A stretch of DNA of 64,000 nt. Origin: Daejeonia sp002484105 (GTDB lineage: Bacteria; Bacteroidota; Bacteroidia; Flavobacteriales; Weeksellaceae). Shown here piece by piece: positions 1-7,786 of the stretch. The stretch covers positions 2,232,001 through 2,296,000 of the forward strand of contig NZ_CP195105.1 of assembly GCF_051175565.1 (NCBI RefSeq). Reading direction: 5' to 3'. The first letter of the stretch is position 1, and every line of letters begins with the position of its first letter. The notes under the pieces are model-generated. The model did not search any database. It saw nothing but the letters and a program-made list of their open reading frames with translations, and was not told the DNA's origin. The position numbers and the translations under genes are program-made.

Positions 1-220
1 AAATTTTGATGCTGTCTGAGCTTATTATTTTTCCGTCATACTCAATGTTTCCGCTGAAATTTTGTTTGAAATTCATCTGCGACCGATACCGCTCTGTATT
101 CTGTTTTTTTATAGCCCAATATGACCAACCGCCGGCGTATTGTATTACCGGATTGAGTTTTTGAGCTGGAATATTTTCTGCGGAAATAAGAAAAAGTATT
201 ACAAAAATAATATTTTTCAT
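1..220 (-). CDS. partial secreted hypothetical protein (C-terminus off the left edge)
   Basis: The ATG at 220 (minus strand) opens a frame that stays open to the window edge, 73 codons. The first 20 residues form a clear signal peptide: MKN, then a hydrophobic run FVILFLISAENIPA ending before Gln-Lys. The mature part begins with LNPVIQYAGGWSYWAIK and is polar. I do not recognise the family. It lies 12 bp downstream of the stop of the truncated gene at 233-604 on the same strand, so both were probably once one transcription unit. Export across the inner membrane is inferred from the signal peptide alone. Confidence 0.6.
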   Translation of the reverse strand, partial: MKNIIFVILFLISAENIPAQKLNPVIQYAGGWSYWAIKKQNTERYRSQMNFKQNFSGNIEYDGKIISSDSIKI

Positions 221-232
221 AATACATACGTT

Positions 233-604
233 TTATGGATTTTCGGGACTGACCCAATCTACCAATGATGCCGCACCAGAACTTGCACCAACAGCACCGG
301 CTACTACACCACCAACTCCGCCTGATGCACCGCCAAAACCACCTGCAATATCACAAACTGCTACAACTAACCATTTCCACCACTTCCTATCTGTAGTCTG
401 TGTATCATTACCCAATTCATCCTGCCAATAATATGCAGAATATCTGCCGATTGAACTGATGTTTAATAGCATGTCCTTTTCGTTTTGCGACAAGTTATCG
501 CTATCTATTACCGAATTTTCATACGAATCGACTTGAGCTTTAAAATCTTCATATGATGTAGGTCTTGATGAGCTTGCCGCATCCATAAATATCTGCACCA
601 ATTC
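233..604 (-). pseudogene. 5'-truncated protein with glycine-zipper C-terminus
   Basis: The frame is open from the REP end at about 605 down to a TAA at 233. Its only methionine upstream lies inside the REP sequence, so the native N-terminus has been removed by the adjacent RAYT element. About 120 native residues remain: a polar helical part (QIFMDAASSSRPTSYEDF onward), a Tyr/Trp-rich stretch ending in KWWKWLVVAVCD, then a Gly/Ala-rich hydrophobic tail with several GxxxG spacings. No 5' remnant was found on the other side of the element (1111-1378). Chryseobacterium-type genomes carry similar signal-peptide proteins with such tails, of unknown function; that comparison is from memory. A membrane-active role is only a guess. 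Confidence 0.55.
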
Positions 605-605
605 G

Positions 606-1110
606 CCCCGCTGCCGCACGAATCCTTTCGTGTGGCGTTTTATAAAAAATCAAACATTCTAAATACCACAATATCATCTAAAAGTCCTTTCTCATCTGCA
701 TAATCTCTTGCGCTGCTATAAACATAATCTTCTGCTTTGTAAACCAAACCACTTTCTACAGGATTCTGATGTACATAATCTATTTTCTGCTTTATAATAT
801 GGTTACTCCACAATTCTATAGGTTTGTTATCGTGTCGCCAAAACTGATAATGACTTACATTTGAACTTTTGACCGCTTCTTTTCTAAAGAAATCCAATAA
901 AAATTCTTTTCTGCTTTCTCTATGATTTTCCTGTATTGCCTTTACAAGAGATTTACTGGTAAATCTTTTTAGGTCTCCTATCAGCAATTCCGGCTTTTGT
1001 CCTTTTATACTTCTGAAAACCAAATGAATATGACTAGTCATAATGCACCAAGCGTGGATTTCCAAACCTTTCTCATGCTGACCACACGATGCAATCGTGC
1101 GGCAGCGGGG
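606..1110 (-). mobile_element. REP-flanked Y1 transposase (RAYT) element, copy 1, internally deleted
   Basis: The element is bounded by a perfect 16-bp inverted repeat, CCCCGCTGCCGCACGA at 606-621 and its complement at 1095-1110. Each end can fold into a hairpin with the stem GCCGCACGA/TCGTGTGGC, as expected for REP sequences recognised by Y1 transposases. It is over 95% identical by eye to the copy at 7787-8329 but lacks 168 bp that are present there (8125-8292), which removes the transposase start and about 45 N-terminal residues. The element sits in the 5' part of the truncated gene at 233-604. Confidence 0.8.
640..1074 (-). pseudogene. Y1 (IS200-like/REP-associated) transposase, N-terminus deleted
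   Basis: The residual reading frame of the transposase in copy 1 keeps the HUH motif (MTSHIHLVF) and the C-terminal helix with the candidate nucleophile tyrosine in KIDYVHQNPV. It ends at a TAA at 640. The N-terminal portion beginning MSRNYKFHNPEG, seen in the second copy, is missing because of the 168-bp deletion at position 1074/1075. The open frame continues upstream through the REP end to an ATG at 1134, but that extension is not native. In an intact element the enzyme would nick and join single-stranded REP DNA. This copy is probably inactive. Confidence 0.75.
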
Positions 1111-1378
1111 GGTAAGTGTTTTTTTACAAAACATTTTTTTTATTTTTTCCTGAAAAAATTTTCTACTAAATTAAAAGAATTTCAATGCAAATGAGCATTA
1201 GCACTTCACTCTTTTGCGTTCTATTCATCATATAAAACAGTTTTTTTTCAAAAGAAAAAATTAAAATTTTCTTTTGCCGAAATTTACTTACCCAAGTTAC
1301 CCTGTTTCCTTTGCCTTTGTTTATATTCTTTTGTATATTTGATAAGTATATTTTCTTAAAATATTTTATTCAATTTCC
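1111..1378. promoter_or_regulatory. intergenic region with Bacteroidetes-type promoter for the WYL regulator
   Basis: This is an AT-rich, non-coding stretch. TTTG at 1310-1313 and TATATTTG at 1334-1341 are separated by 20 bp and match the Bacteroidetes primary sigma consensus (TTTG, 17-23 bp, TAnnTTTG). Transcription would begin near 1348, about 30 nt before the ATG at 1379. The rest, 1111-1300, is T/A-rich with nothing I recognise. Confidence 0.5.
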
Positions 1379-2440
1379 ATGTCTATTCAATCTGAACGCT
1401 TATTGAAAATCTATAGTCTTTTAAAGAGAGGCCCTGTTTCTGTGGAAATTCTCAAACATTGGGCAGCTAAAAATGATGTAAAGGTTTCTGAAAGAACGAT
1501 TTATCGGGATATGATTAATCTCGAAAACTCTTTGATGCTTCCCGGTGAAAAACTGATTGTGTCAGTTGGGGAAAAAAATAAAAAAGTTTGGAAAATTGAA
1601 TATGTGTCGGAAGAAGAACCTCTTAACGAGTTTGATATCAACAGTTATCTGCTGTTCAAAAATTTCCTCCCTTTTCCCGTAGTTTCGGCAAGGAAATCTT
1701 CATTAAATAAAATTGTGAACTTGTTTTACGGGACCTACAGTAAAAGTAAGTTTGAAAACTTTGTAGAACTTGCAGAACGGCAGATTGAGGGAACACATTT
1801 CTATGAAGTTTCCGACATCAAGAATTATCAGAAAATCCTGGAAGATTCGTTGTGGAGCATACAGAACAGGCGACAGATGATTCTGCAAAAAATCAGTTAC
1901 GATTACACCTCCATTGCATCGCACATTGAGTTCCCCATCGTTTTTCTACCTTTAAAGCTGCTGTATCACCGTGGCGTGGTGCATGTCTGTGGATTTATAA
2001 AAGACGAGGAGGAGCTTTTGATTCTCGCGATTGAACAGTTCACAAAATACAAACTCACCAACGAGATGTTTGATGCCAGAGCCGGGCTGGAAAAACTGGA
2101 TGTGGAAATGTTGAAACGTTTTGGAATCACCCAGAACATCAGTAATGAGGTTTACGAAATTGAGATGGAGTTTACCGAACTTACCGGAACTTTTGTAAAA
2201 AACCAGTTCTGGCATCCAACGCAGAAATTCACAGTTTTGGAAAACGGGAATTATCTGATGAAGCTGCACTGCAGCATCAACCGCGAATTGGTGGGCTGGA
2301 TTTTCCAGTGGATGAGCAATGTGAGGGTTTTGAAACCTGAAATTTTAAAGGATGCAGTACTCTCAAAATATCGGGATGTGCTGGACTCCTATTCCGATGA
2401 TGCGCCTTTGGTTTCTAATAATTCTTTTCGGCAGGAGTAG
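1379..2440 (+). CDS. WYL-domain helix-turn-helix transcriptional regulator
   Basis: 353 residues. The N-terminus (about 1-60) is a DeoR/YafY-type winged helix: SERLLKIYSLLKRGPVS, then the recognition region VSERTIYRDMINLE. The middle and C-terminal parts fit a WYL plus WCX layout, including the strand HRGVVHVCGFIKDEEELL and a C-terminal segment resembling the WCX extension of Bacteroidetes members. WYL proteins are ligand-sensing transcription factors often found beside defence or mobile DNA. The target here is unknown. It is monocistronic: a promoter lies 40 bp upstream and an intrinsic terminator follows at 2534-2560. Confidence 0.8.
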   Translation: MSIQSERLLKIYSLLKRGPVSVEILKHWAAKNDVKVSERTIYRDMINLENSLMLPGEKLIVSVGEKNKKVWKIEYVSEEEPLNEFDINSYLLFKNFLPFPVVSARKSSLNKIVNLFYGTYSKSKFENFVELAERQIEGTHFYEVSDIKNYQKILEDSLWSIQNRRQMILQKISYDYTSIASHIEFPIVFLPLKLLYHRGVVHVCGFIKDEEELLILAIEQFTKYKLTNEMFDARAGLEKLDVEMLKRFGITQNISNEVYEIEMEFTELTGTFVKNQFWHPTQKFTVLENGNYLMKLHCSINRELVGWIFQWMSNVRVLKPEILKDAVLSKYRDVLDSYSDDAPLVSNNSFRQE

Positions 2441-2584
2441 TTGGTTGACAGAAACTGACAAGCTTAACCTGTATTTTTGTAAAAAAGTAATAGCCAGAAA
2501 ACAGAATCTGCATAAGCACAAATGGTGAGAGAAAGCGAAGTTAGGTCTTCGCTTTTTTTTGTTGGTTGACAGAATACGACAAGC
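2441..2584. repeat. pair of 23-bp imperfect direct repeats
   Basis: TTGGTTGACAGAA followed by 3 variable bases and GACAAGC occurs at 2441-2463 and again at 2562-2584, 121 bp apart. The terminator of the WYL gene lies between them. No tRNA or integrase is nearby, so an attachment-site reading is unsupported. They may be shared regulatory sites or the scar of a small duplication. Confidence 0.5.
2534..2560 (+). terminator. intrinsic terminator after the WYL regulator
   Basis: A perfect 7-bp stem, AGCGAAG (2534-2540) and CTTCGCT (2547-2553), with a 6-nt loop, is followed by seven more T residues. Confidence 0.8.
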
Positions 2585-2633
2585 GAAATGGTTAAATTTA
2601 AATTTTACTTTGAATTAATTAATAATAATAGTT

Positions 2634-3086
2634 ATGACAAAAAAAATTGTAGCCAAGGTAGGTAAAGATATTACTGGAAAAGAAAAGTACGAGATAATGA
2701 GGAAAGCTGTAAGTCAGTATAATGCTGCAATAAAAGCAGGTTATTTTCTCGAAGCCACCACTTTAATGGAGAGTTTATTGGCTAACAGACTGGAAAGCCG
2801 CATTTCGGAGCTCACGAAATCTGATGTTGAAATGAACACCTTAAAGCTACTTTGTAAACAAGTAAAGAGAAGTGGTGAAAAGGATGAGATAATCATCAAG
2901 ATTTTGGAAGAAATTAATAAGTGGGCGAACCAAAGAAATGAAGTTATACATGAAGCGGCTAAAATAAGTAAGGGGCAAAAAAAGAAATGGGAAAATTTTT
3001 TAGAAGATGCCGAACAAACTGCCAAAAGTGGTAGAAAACTATTTGATGCCATAAACAAAAGATTAAACCAACTTAGAAAAAAATAA
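2634..3086 (+). CDS. HEPN-domain protein (putative RNase-fold)
   Basis: 150 residues, almost all helical. Residues 25-60 (SQYNAAIKAGYFLEATTLME) resemble the first HEPN helices. Residues 101-106 read R-N-E-V-I-H, the RNxxxH (RX4-6H) signature that forms the composite RNase active site in HEPN dimers. HEPN proteins act in toxin-antitoxin, abortive infection and RNA processing systems, or as catalytically dead adaptors. No MNT nucleotidyltransferase or other antitoxin is adjacent. The stop is only 4 nt before the surface-protein gene at 3091, which suggests cotranscription. Activity is inferred from the motif; the family assignment is moderate. Confidence 0.6.
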   Translation: MTKKIVAKVGKDITGKEKYEIMRKAVSQYNAAIKAGYFLEATTLMESLLANRLESRISELTKSDVEMNTLKLLCKQVKRSGEKDEIIIKILEEINKWANQRNEVIHEAAKISKGQKKKWENFLEDAEQTAKSGRKLFDAINKRLNQLRKK

Positions 3087-3090
3087 AGCT

Positions 3091-6000
3091 ATGAGAAAAT
3101 ATTTATTTGCTTTCATCTTTTTTACATTTTTAATATTTAAAGGACAAATGGTTATCAGTCTAGGTAATTCACCAGATGGATTGATAACTTTCCCATTACA
3201 GGGTAAATTCACCTATCAACCATATGATGGTGTTCGATATGGATATGTTCGAGAAAGTAATCCAAATGGCCTTACTCAAATTGATAGACCAGGTAAATAT
3301 ACATATTATTATATAGTACCCAAGTCAAGTGATTTTAGAATAAATTTTAGTTTATTGGATGAAAGTCAAAGATCTGAATCGATAAACATATGGAAATGGG
3401 GAAATTATGCTTTGCCAGATGATGTTTCTGGAATGTTCGAAAACACTAGTGTGTTTTTTCGTGACACTGCGTATCCAAACTTTTCTAATGTGAAGAATTT
3501 TTCTAGAATGTTTTTTAATGCCAAAATATACTTTGTATCAAACATAGGTTTTGATAATTGGAACACATCGAATGCTGAGGATATGTCTTATATGTTCAGC
3601 GGAAGTTCATTAAATGAAACAAATGTTCCACTAGGAATCACTACATGGGATGTTTCTAATGTTAATAATATGGAGGGTATGTTTGAAAATTCAAGCCATT
3701 CCTATAATCTAGCTAATTGGAATCTGAAAAGCGTAACTAATCTAAATCAAATGTTTGATAATTCCGCATTTTCATGTCTAGACTATCTTCAGACACTAGA
3801 AGGATGGGCCCAAAATACAAATGTCCCAAATAATTTGGCTATTGGTGTGCAGGGTTTAAGATATAGTACTGCAGCAGAGTTTTTTAGAAATAAATTGATA
3901 AAAGATAGATACTGGAGCTTCATTGGGGATGATTTTTCTGAAACTTGTTCTATCCCTAATAGCACAGTACTTGAGTGGAATTTTTCTGACAACTTATCGC
4001 TAGGGACAACTTTATATGGAAAAAACACTGTGTTTTATTTCAAATCTGATGAGCCAAATACTTGGGGAATAGTAAGGAATGGACTTGTTAATGTTCCGAA
4101 GTCTGGTAATTACATTCTTGAAATAGAATCAATATTATTTGAATCTATGGCATCAGATGTGAAATCGGGATTATTAGAAGTTAAAAAATGGGGCAATTAT
4201 AAGTTTGGAACCGAAAAATTTAATGGGTTTAAAAATTTAAAACGTATTTCAGATTTTACACCAACTCCAGAAATAATGCGTTTTTCATGGGGGGGGGTTA
4301 ACCCGTATGCCCTTGAGGGTTTTTTTGAGGGAAATGAAAATTTAGAATTTGTTAATAACATTGAAAATTGGGAATTGCCTTATGAGTATCACACTTTAAG
4401 AAATATGTTTAAAAATGCCAAAAAATTTAACCAAAATATTGGTAATTGGAACACTTCTAGGGTGGGCAATATGTCTGGAATGTTTCAGGGAGCATCAAGT
4501 TTTGATCAAAATATTGGTAACTGGGACACTTCTAGTGTGGACAATATGTCTAGTATGTTTCATGGCGCATCAAGTTTTAACCAAAATATTGGTAATTGGA
4601 ACACTTCTAGGGTGAAGAATATGTCTGGTATGTTTCAGGGAGCATCAAGTTTTGATCAAAATATTGGTAACTGGGACACTTCTAGTGTGAACAATATGTC
4701 TAGTATGTTTCAGGGCGCATCAAGTTTTGATCAAAATATTGGTAACTGGAACACTTCTAGTGTGAACAATATGTCTAGTATGTTTCAGGGCGCATCAAGT
4801 TTTAACCAACCAATTAGCGATTGGGATGTTGCAAATGTTGAAAATTTCTCACATATGTTTGAAGATGCAATAGAATTTAATCATCCAATATGGAAATTAC
4901 CAAAATTTTATGATAAAAATTATATTAACAAAAGTGATTTTTCCTACATGTTTCATAATGCAAAGAGCTTTAACCAAACTGTTGATGCAGGCAGTCAATA
5001 CATTCATGATCCTAATAAAATTTTTGGAATGTTTAATGGCGCAACTAATTTTAATCAAAATATAGGGGATTTATTTAAATTCGTTCCGAATACTTACATT
5101 CAAGAGTTTAATTTTTTTTCTAATACAGGCATAGATTGTGTTAATTTTGAAAAGATATTACAAAGTTTAACTATATATCAAGGCTGGAATCATAGTTGGA
5201 CTTTTATAGCGGAAGGAATAACATATGGAAATCAGGCAAAGCAGTATTTGGAAGGCAGTCTTGCTTGGCATGGTATTACTTTTACCGGAGCCATTTTCAA
5301 CGAAGAATGTATTGATGATAATATTCCACCAAATGTTTACGTAAAATCTGATATGGAGATAATATTAGATAATAATGGTTTAGCTAAAGTAAATATTAAT
5401 GATATACACGAGGGTATAAGTGATAATGTAACGCCGCAAGATCAATTGAAAATTATATTAGATCGTGAAAATTTCACTTGTGCTGATGTTGGTGTGCAAA
5501 CAGTTACTATAACTGTAACTGATAAGGCAGGTAACAACACAATAAAAACAGCTAGAGTAACGGTTAAAGATACAACACCACCAACTTTCACATTACTAAC
5601 ACCTAACTTAGACTTAGCGGGAAGCTCAACAGTAAAACTTTCACAGGATCAGATTCTGAGTAATCTGAGAGACAACTGCGATTCTGCTCCGGTAGTAACT
5701 ATTAGCCAAACAGACTTTACTTCGGTTGGTACTCATACTGTAAAAGTTACAGTAAAAGACAAATACGGGAATACTTCTGAGAAGAATACTACAGTCACTG
5801 TAAAAGACAGTTATGCTAATATCTCTGACCTGTTCAACATCACTGTTCAGGATGAAACCTGTACCAACAAAGGCAACGGAAGCATAAATATCAAAGCTTC
5901 TAAAGATTTGGCTTATTCTTACAGTCTAAATGGTGGTGCAGACACTGCATTTAAAAACTCTGTAACCATTGGTAATCTTAAAAATGGCACATACAAGATA

Positions 6001-6528
6001 TGTATCAAGCTGCCAAGTGGAACACAGTACTGTTATGAACTGAAAGTCGGTGCTCCAGCCAATCTGACAGGAAAAATGTCAGTATCTGCAGACGGAAAAG
6101 TGGCAACCATCAATATTCTTGAAGGAACAGCACCATTCATAGTAACTTACGGTAATAAAACAATTCCAGTTGCAGGAAAAGGAGAAGTTCAGGTATTACT
6201 GGATGGCACAGCAGGAGAAATCTCTGTTACATCTGCATTAGCTTGCGAAGGTAAAATGGTTGAAAAACTTGCAGTAACAGAACCTGGATTCAAGTTCTAT
6301 CCGAACCCTGTGGTTTCTGATATGAATATCAGCTTTGGAGGCGCTGCCTTTGGTGATACGATGAATGTCAAAATCTATTCTATGGGATCACAGTTGGTAT
6401 TGGATAAAGATTATAGCCTCAATGGTTCTCCCGTTAAAATCAATGTATCCCATCTTTCGCAGGGAGCTTATCTGGTTGTAGCCAAAGTAGGAAACCAGGT
6501 TAAAACCGTTAAGATTATTAAAAAGTAA
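3091..6528 (+). CDS. large surface protein: DUF285/BspA-type repeats, HYR/SprB-like domains, T9SS sorting domain
   Basis: 1145 residues. An N-terminal signal peptide (about 1-20, LFAFIFFTFLIFKG) is followed by DUF285/BspA-like repeats at about 120-260 and 380-690, with the recurring motif FNQNIGNWNTS..NMSxMF. Two HYR-like beta domains follow (about 745-910, with DKAGNNT and DKYGNTS), then a SprB-like repeat (about 920-1000) and a C-terminal type A T9SS domain starting FYPNPVVSDMNIS and ending VKTVKIIKK. By family knowledge it is secreted by the type IX system and anchored to the cell surface; adhesion is the likely role. Five DUF285 units are near-identical at DNA level, and a run of nine G lies inside the frame at 4289-4297. 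It is flanked by the HEPN gene and a lipoprotein gene in one apparent operon. Confidence 0.85.
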   Translation: MRKYLFAFIFFTFLIFKGQMVISLGNSPDGLITFPLQGKFTYQPYDGVRYGYVRESNPNGLTQIDRPGKYTYYYIVPKSSDFRINFSLLDESQRSESINIWKWGNYALPDDVSGMFENTSVFFRDTAYPNFSNVKNFSRMFFNAKIYFVSNIGFDNWNTSNAEDMSYMFSGSSLNETNVPLGITTWDVSNVNNMEGMFENSSHSYNLANWNLKSVTNLNQMFDNSAFSCLDYLQTLEGWAQNTNVPNNLAIGVQGLRYSTAAEFFRNKLIKDRYWSFIGDDFSETCSIPNSTVLEWNFSDNLSLGTTLYGKNTVFYFKSDEPNTWGIVRNGLVNVPKSGNYILEIESILFESMASDVKSGLLEVKKWGNYKFGTEKFNGFKNLKRISDFTPTPEIMRFSWGGVNPYALEGFFEGNENLEFVNNIENWELPYEYHTLRNMFKNAKKFNQNIGNWNTSRVGNMSGMFQGASSFDQNIGNWDTSSVDNMSSMFHGASSFNQNIGNWNTSRVKNMSGMFQGASSFDQNIGNWDTSSVNNMSSMFQGASSFDQNIGNWNTSSVNNMSSMFQGASSFNQPISDWDVANVENFSHMFEDAIEFNHPIWKLPKFYDKNYINKSDFSYMFHNAKSFNQTVDAGSQYIHDPNKIFGMFNGATNFNQNIGDLFKFVPNTYIQEFNFFSNTGIDCVNFEKILQSLTIYQGWNHSWTFIAEGITYGNQAKQYLEGSLAWHGITFTGAIFNEECIDDNIPPNVYVKSDMEIILDNNGLAKVNINDIHEGISDNVTPQDQLKIILDRENFTCADVGVQTVTITVTDKAGNNTIKTARVTVKDTTPPTFTLLTPNLDLAGSSTVKLSQDQILSNLRDNCDSAPVVTISQTDFTSVGTHTVKVTVKDKYGNTSEKNTTVTVKDSYANISDLFNITVQDETCTNKGNGSINIKASKDLAYSYSLNGGADTAFKNSVTIGNLKNGTYKICIKLPSGTQYCYELKVGAPANLTGKMSVSADGKVATINILEGTAPFIVTYGNKTIPVAGKGEVQVLLDGTAGEISVTSALACEGKMVEKLAVTEPGFKFYPNPVVSDMNISFGGAAFGDTMNVKIYSMGSQLVLDKDYSLNGSPVKINVSHLSQGAYLVVAKVGNQVKTVKIIKK
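4289..4297 (+). repeat. poly(G)9 tract inside the surface-protein gene
   Basis: Nine consecutive G residues occur in frame (codons TGG GGG GGG GTT). A gain or loss of one base would cause premature termination about a third of the way through the protein, before the near-identical repeat array and the sorting domain. Confidence 0.85.
4432..4806 (+). repeat. five tandem 75-bp coding repeats
   Basis: Five consecutive 75-bp units, each beginning CAAAATATTGGTAA, encode 25-residue DUF285 units. They differ mainly at a few third positions and at the AGGGTG/AGTGTG position. Starts fall at 4432, 4507, 4582, 4657 and 4732. The repeat period keeps the reading frame, so unit number can change without truncation. 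Confidence 0.9.
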
Positions 6529-6550
6529 GAAAACTAAAAAAATCACTGAA

Positions 6551-7273
6551 ATGAAAAAGCAACTCATCAGATATATCGTTTTACTTTTAGTATTAATCGT
6601 TTATTCCTGTGGAGGAGGCTCCGGAGACGGAGGAAGAGATGAACCAACGCCACCTCCGCCACCACCTCCTGTAGACACTACGGTAAAGGCAACAACACTG
6701 CTAACTCCTACAGCCAATGAATTATGTTCCACTCAGCCAATAAATTTCACCTGGCAGGCAGTACAGCATGCAACCAAGTATATCCTTACAGTCAATAAAG
6801 TTGAAAGTGGGAAAGAGACATTGGCTTTCACTAAGGAACTGACAGGAACTTCACATTCAACTTCAGATCTTGAGAAAGGAAAACTTTACAAGTGGAAAGT
6901 AGAAACCATCGGTCCTAAAAATCAGGTTATGAGTGTGGTTAATCAGTTCCAAACCGAGTCTAATGCTGTGAGCAATCATGCACCGTTTGCACCTGAGTTG
7001 GTCTCACCAACAGATGGTGGCAATTACACTATAGGTGGAAATACTATTTTCAGATGGAAGTGTACGGATCCTGACGGAGATGTTTTAAAGTATGACCTTT
7101 ATCTTGGAACGGACAAAAACAATCTTCAATTAGTTAAGGCTGCTGAAACCAATGATTATTTTACTTTCACAAATCTTTCTGTTGGAAAGATATATTATTG
7201 GCGAGTTGATGCAGTAGATGTTAAGGGAAATAAGACCATTGGACAGGTGTGGAGCTTTAATGCTGTGAATTAA
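6551..7273 (+). CDS. lipoprotein with two fibronectin III-like domains
   Basis: 240 residues. The signal peptide ends in the lipobox IVYSC with Cys20, followed by GGGSGDGG and a proline run (PTPPPPPPPVD), a flexible tether. Two beta-sandwich repeats follow: about 50-135 (LLTPTANELC...INFTWQ...KYKWKVET) and 143-240 (LVSPTDGG...TIFRWKCTDPDGD...YYWRVDAVD), typical of Fn3-like domains in Bacteroidetes surface lipoproteins. It starts 22 bp after the T9SS surface protein and ends in a strong terminator, so it likely shares that transcript. A role in binding the surface protein or a glycan is inference. Confidence 0.75.
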   Translation: MKKQLIRYIVLLLVLIVYSCGGGSGDGGRDEPTPPPPPPPVDTTVKATTLLTPTANELCSTQPINFTWQAVQHATKYILTVNKVESGKETLAFTKELTGTSHSTSDLEKGKLYKWKVETIGPKNQVMSVVNQFQTESNAVSNHAPFAPELVSPTDGGNYTIGGNTIFRWKCTDPDGDVLKYDLYLGTDKNNLQLVKAAETNDYFTFTNLSVGKIYYWRVDAVDVKGNKTIGQVWSFNAVN

Positions 7274-7294
7274 TTAGTGCATAGATTCTATATG

Positions 7295-7325
7295 AGACTG
7301 CTTTGAATAAGGCAGTCTTTTTTAT
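7295..7325 (+). terminator. intrinsic terminator after the surface-protein operon
   Basis: The stem AGACTGC (7295-7301)/GCAGTCT (7312-7318) has a 10-nt loop and is followed by a T-rich tract. Confidence 0.8.
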
Positions 7326-7337
7326 TATTTTTGCACT

Positions 7338-7662
7338 ATGTCAGACCTTCCTGGAAAAGCCATATTTGAATATCATTTTCAGAAAAGCAGAAAGAAACTC
7401 TACGTGCACGATACTTTCGGGCCAAAAACTGAAATGCCAGTGTCGTATTACTTCCGCAGTTTGGTGAAAATGCCGGAACTCGAGCAACAGGCAATTGCGC
7501 ATTGCACGGGAAAGATTCTGGATATTGGCGCCGCAGCAGGTTCGCACGCGTTACAGTTGGTAAGAAATGGGAGAGAAGTAGTGGCACTGGATATTTCCCC
7601 AAATTCCTGCGAAGTGATGAAAGACCGTGGTTTAACCGATGTGGTCTGCGAAGATTATAGTT
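7338..7662 (+). pseudogene. class I SAM-dependent methyltransferase, 3' end lost
   Basis: About 108 native codons remain. Residues 59-65 (ILDIGAAAGSHA) are the SAM-binding motif I and VVALDISPNS is motif II, so the N-terminal half of a Rossmann methyltransferase is present. At about 7663 the sequence becomes an IS3-family end, and the frame runs on into it to a stop at 7767-7769. The remaining C-terminal half was not found after the insertions (8330-8436), so it was deleted or lies elsewhere. The substrate is unknown, and the product is probably non-functional. Confidence 0.75.
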
Positions 7663-7786
7663 CCCCCCAAAAATCGGACAGTAAGTTTAATTGGAAAAAA
7701 CCTATTAAATTTACAATATGTCACAGAGAAGAAAATTCAATTCACAGTTTAAGTTCAAGGTTGTCGTAGAAGCCTTGTCGGAGCCC
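7663..7786 (+). mobile_element. IS3-family left end with orfA fragment
   Basis: The sequence starting TTCCCCCCAAAAATCGGACAG resembles IS3-family termini. An ATG at 7718 then opens a frame MSQRRKFNSQFKFKVVVEAL, the conserved start of IS3 OrfA (HTH transposase subunit). It is cut after 23 codons by the second RAYT element at 7787. The rest of this IS is absent. Confidence 0.7.

Noticed and set aside
2441..2584. Direct repeats as phage attachment sites
   Set aside because: No integrase or tRNA is present, and only 121 bp separate them.
4432..4806. Regularly spaced repeats as a CRISPR array
   Set aside because: The repeats are contiguous 75-bp coding units without spacers, inside a surface-protein gene; no cas genes are near.
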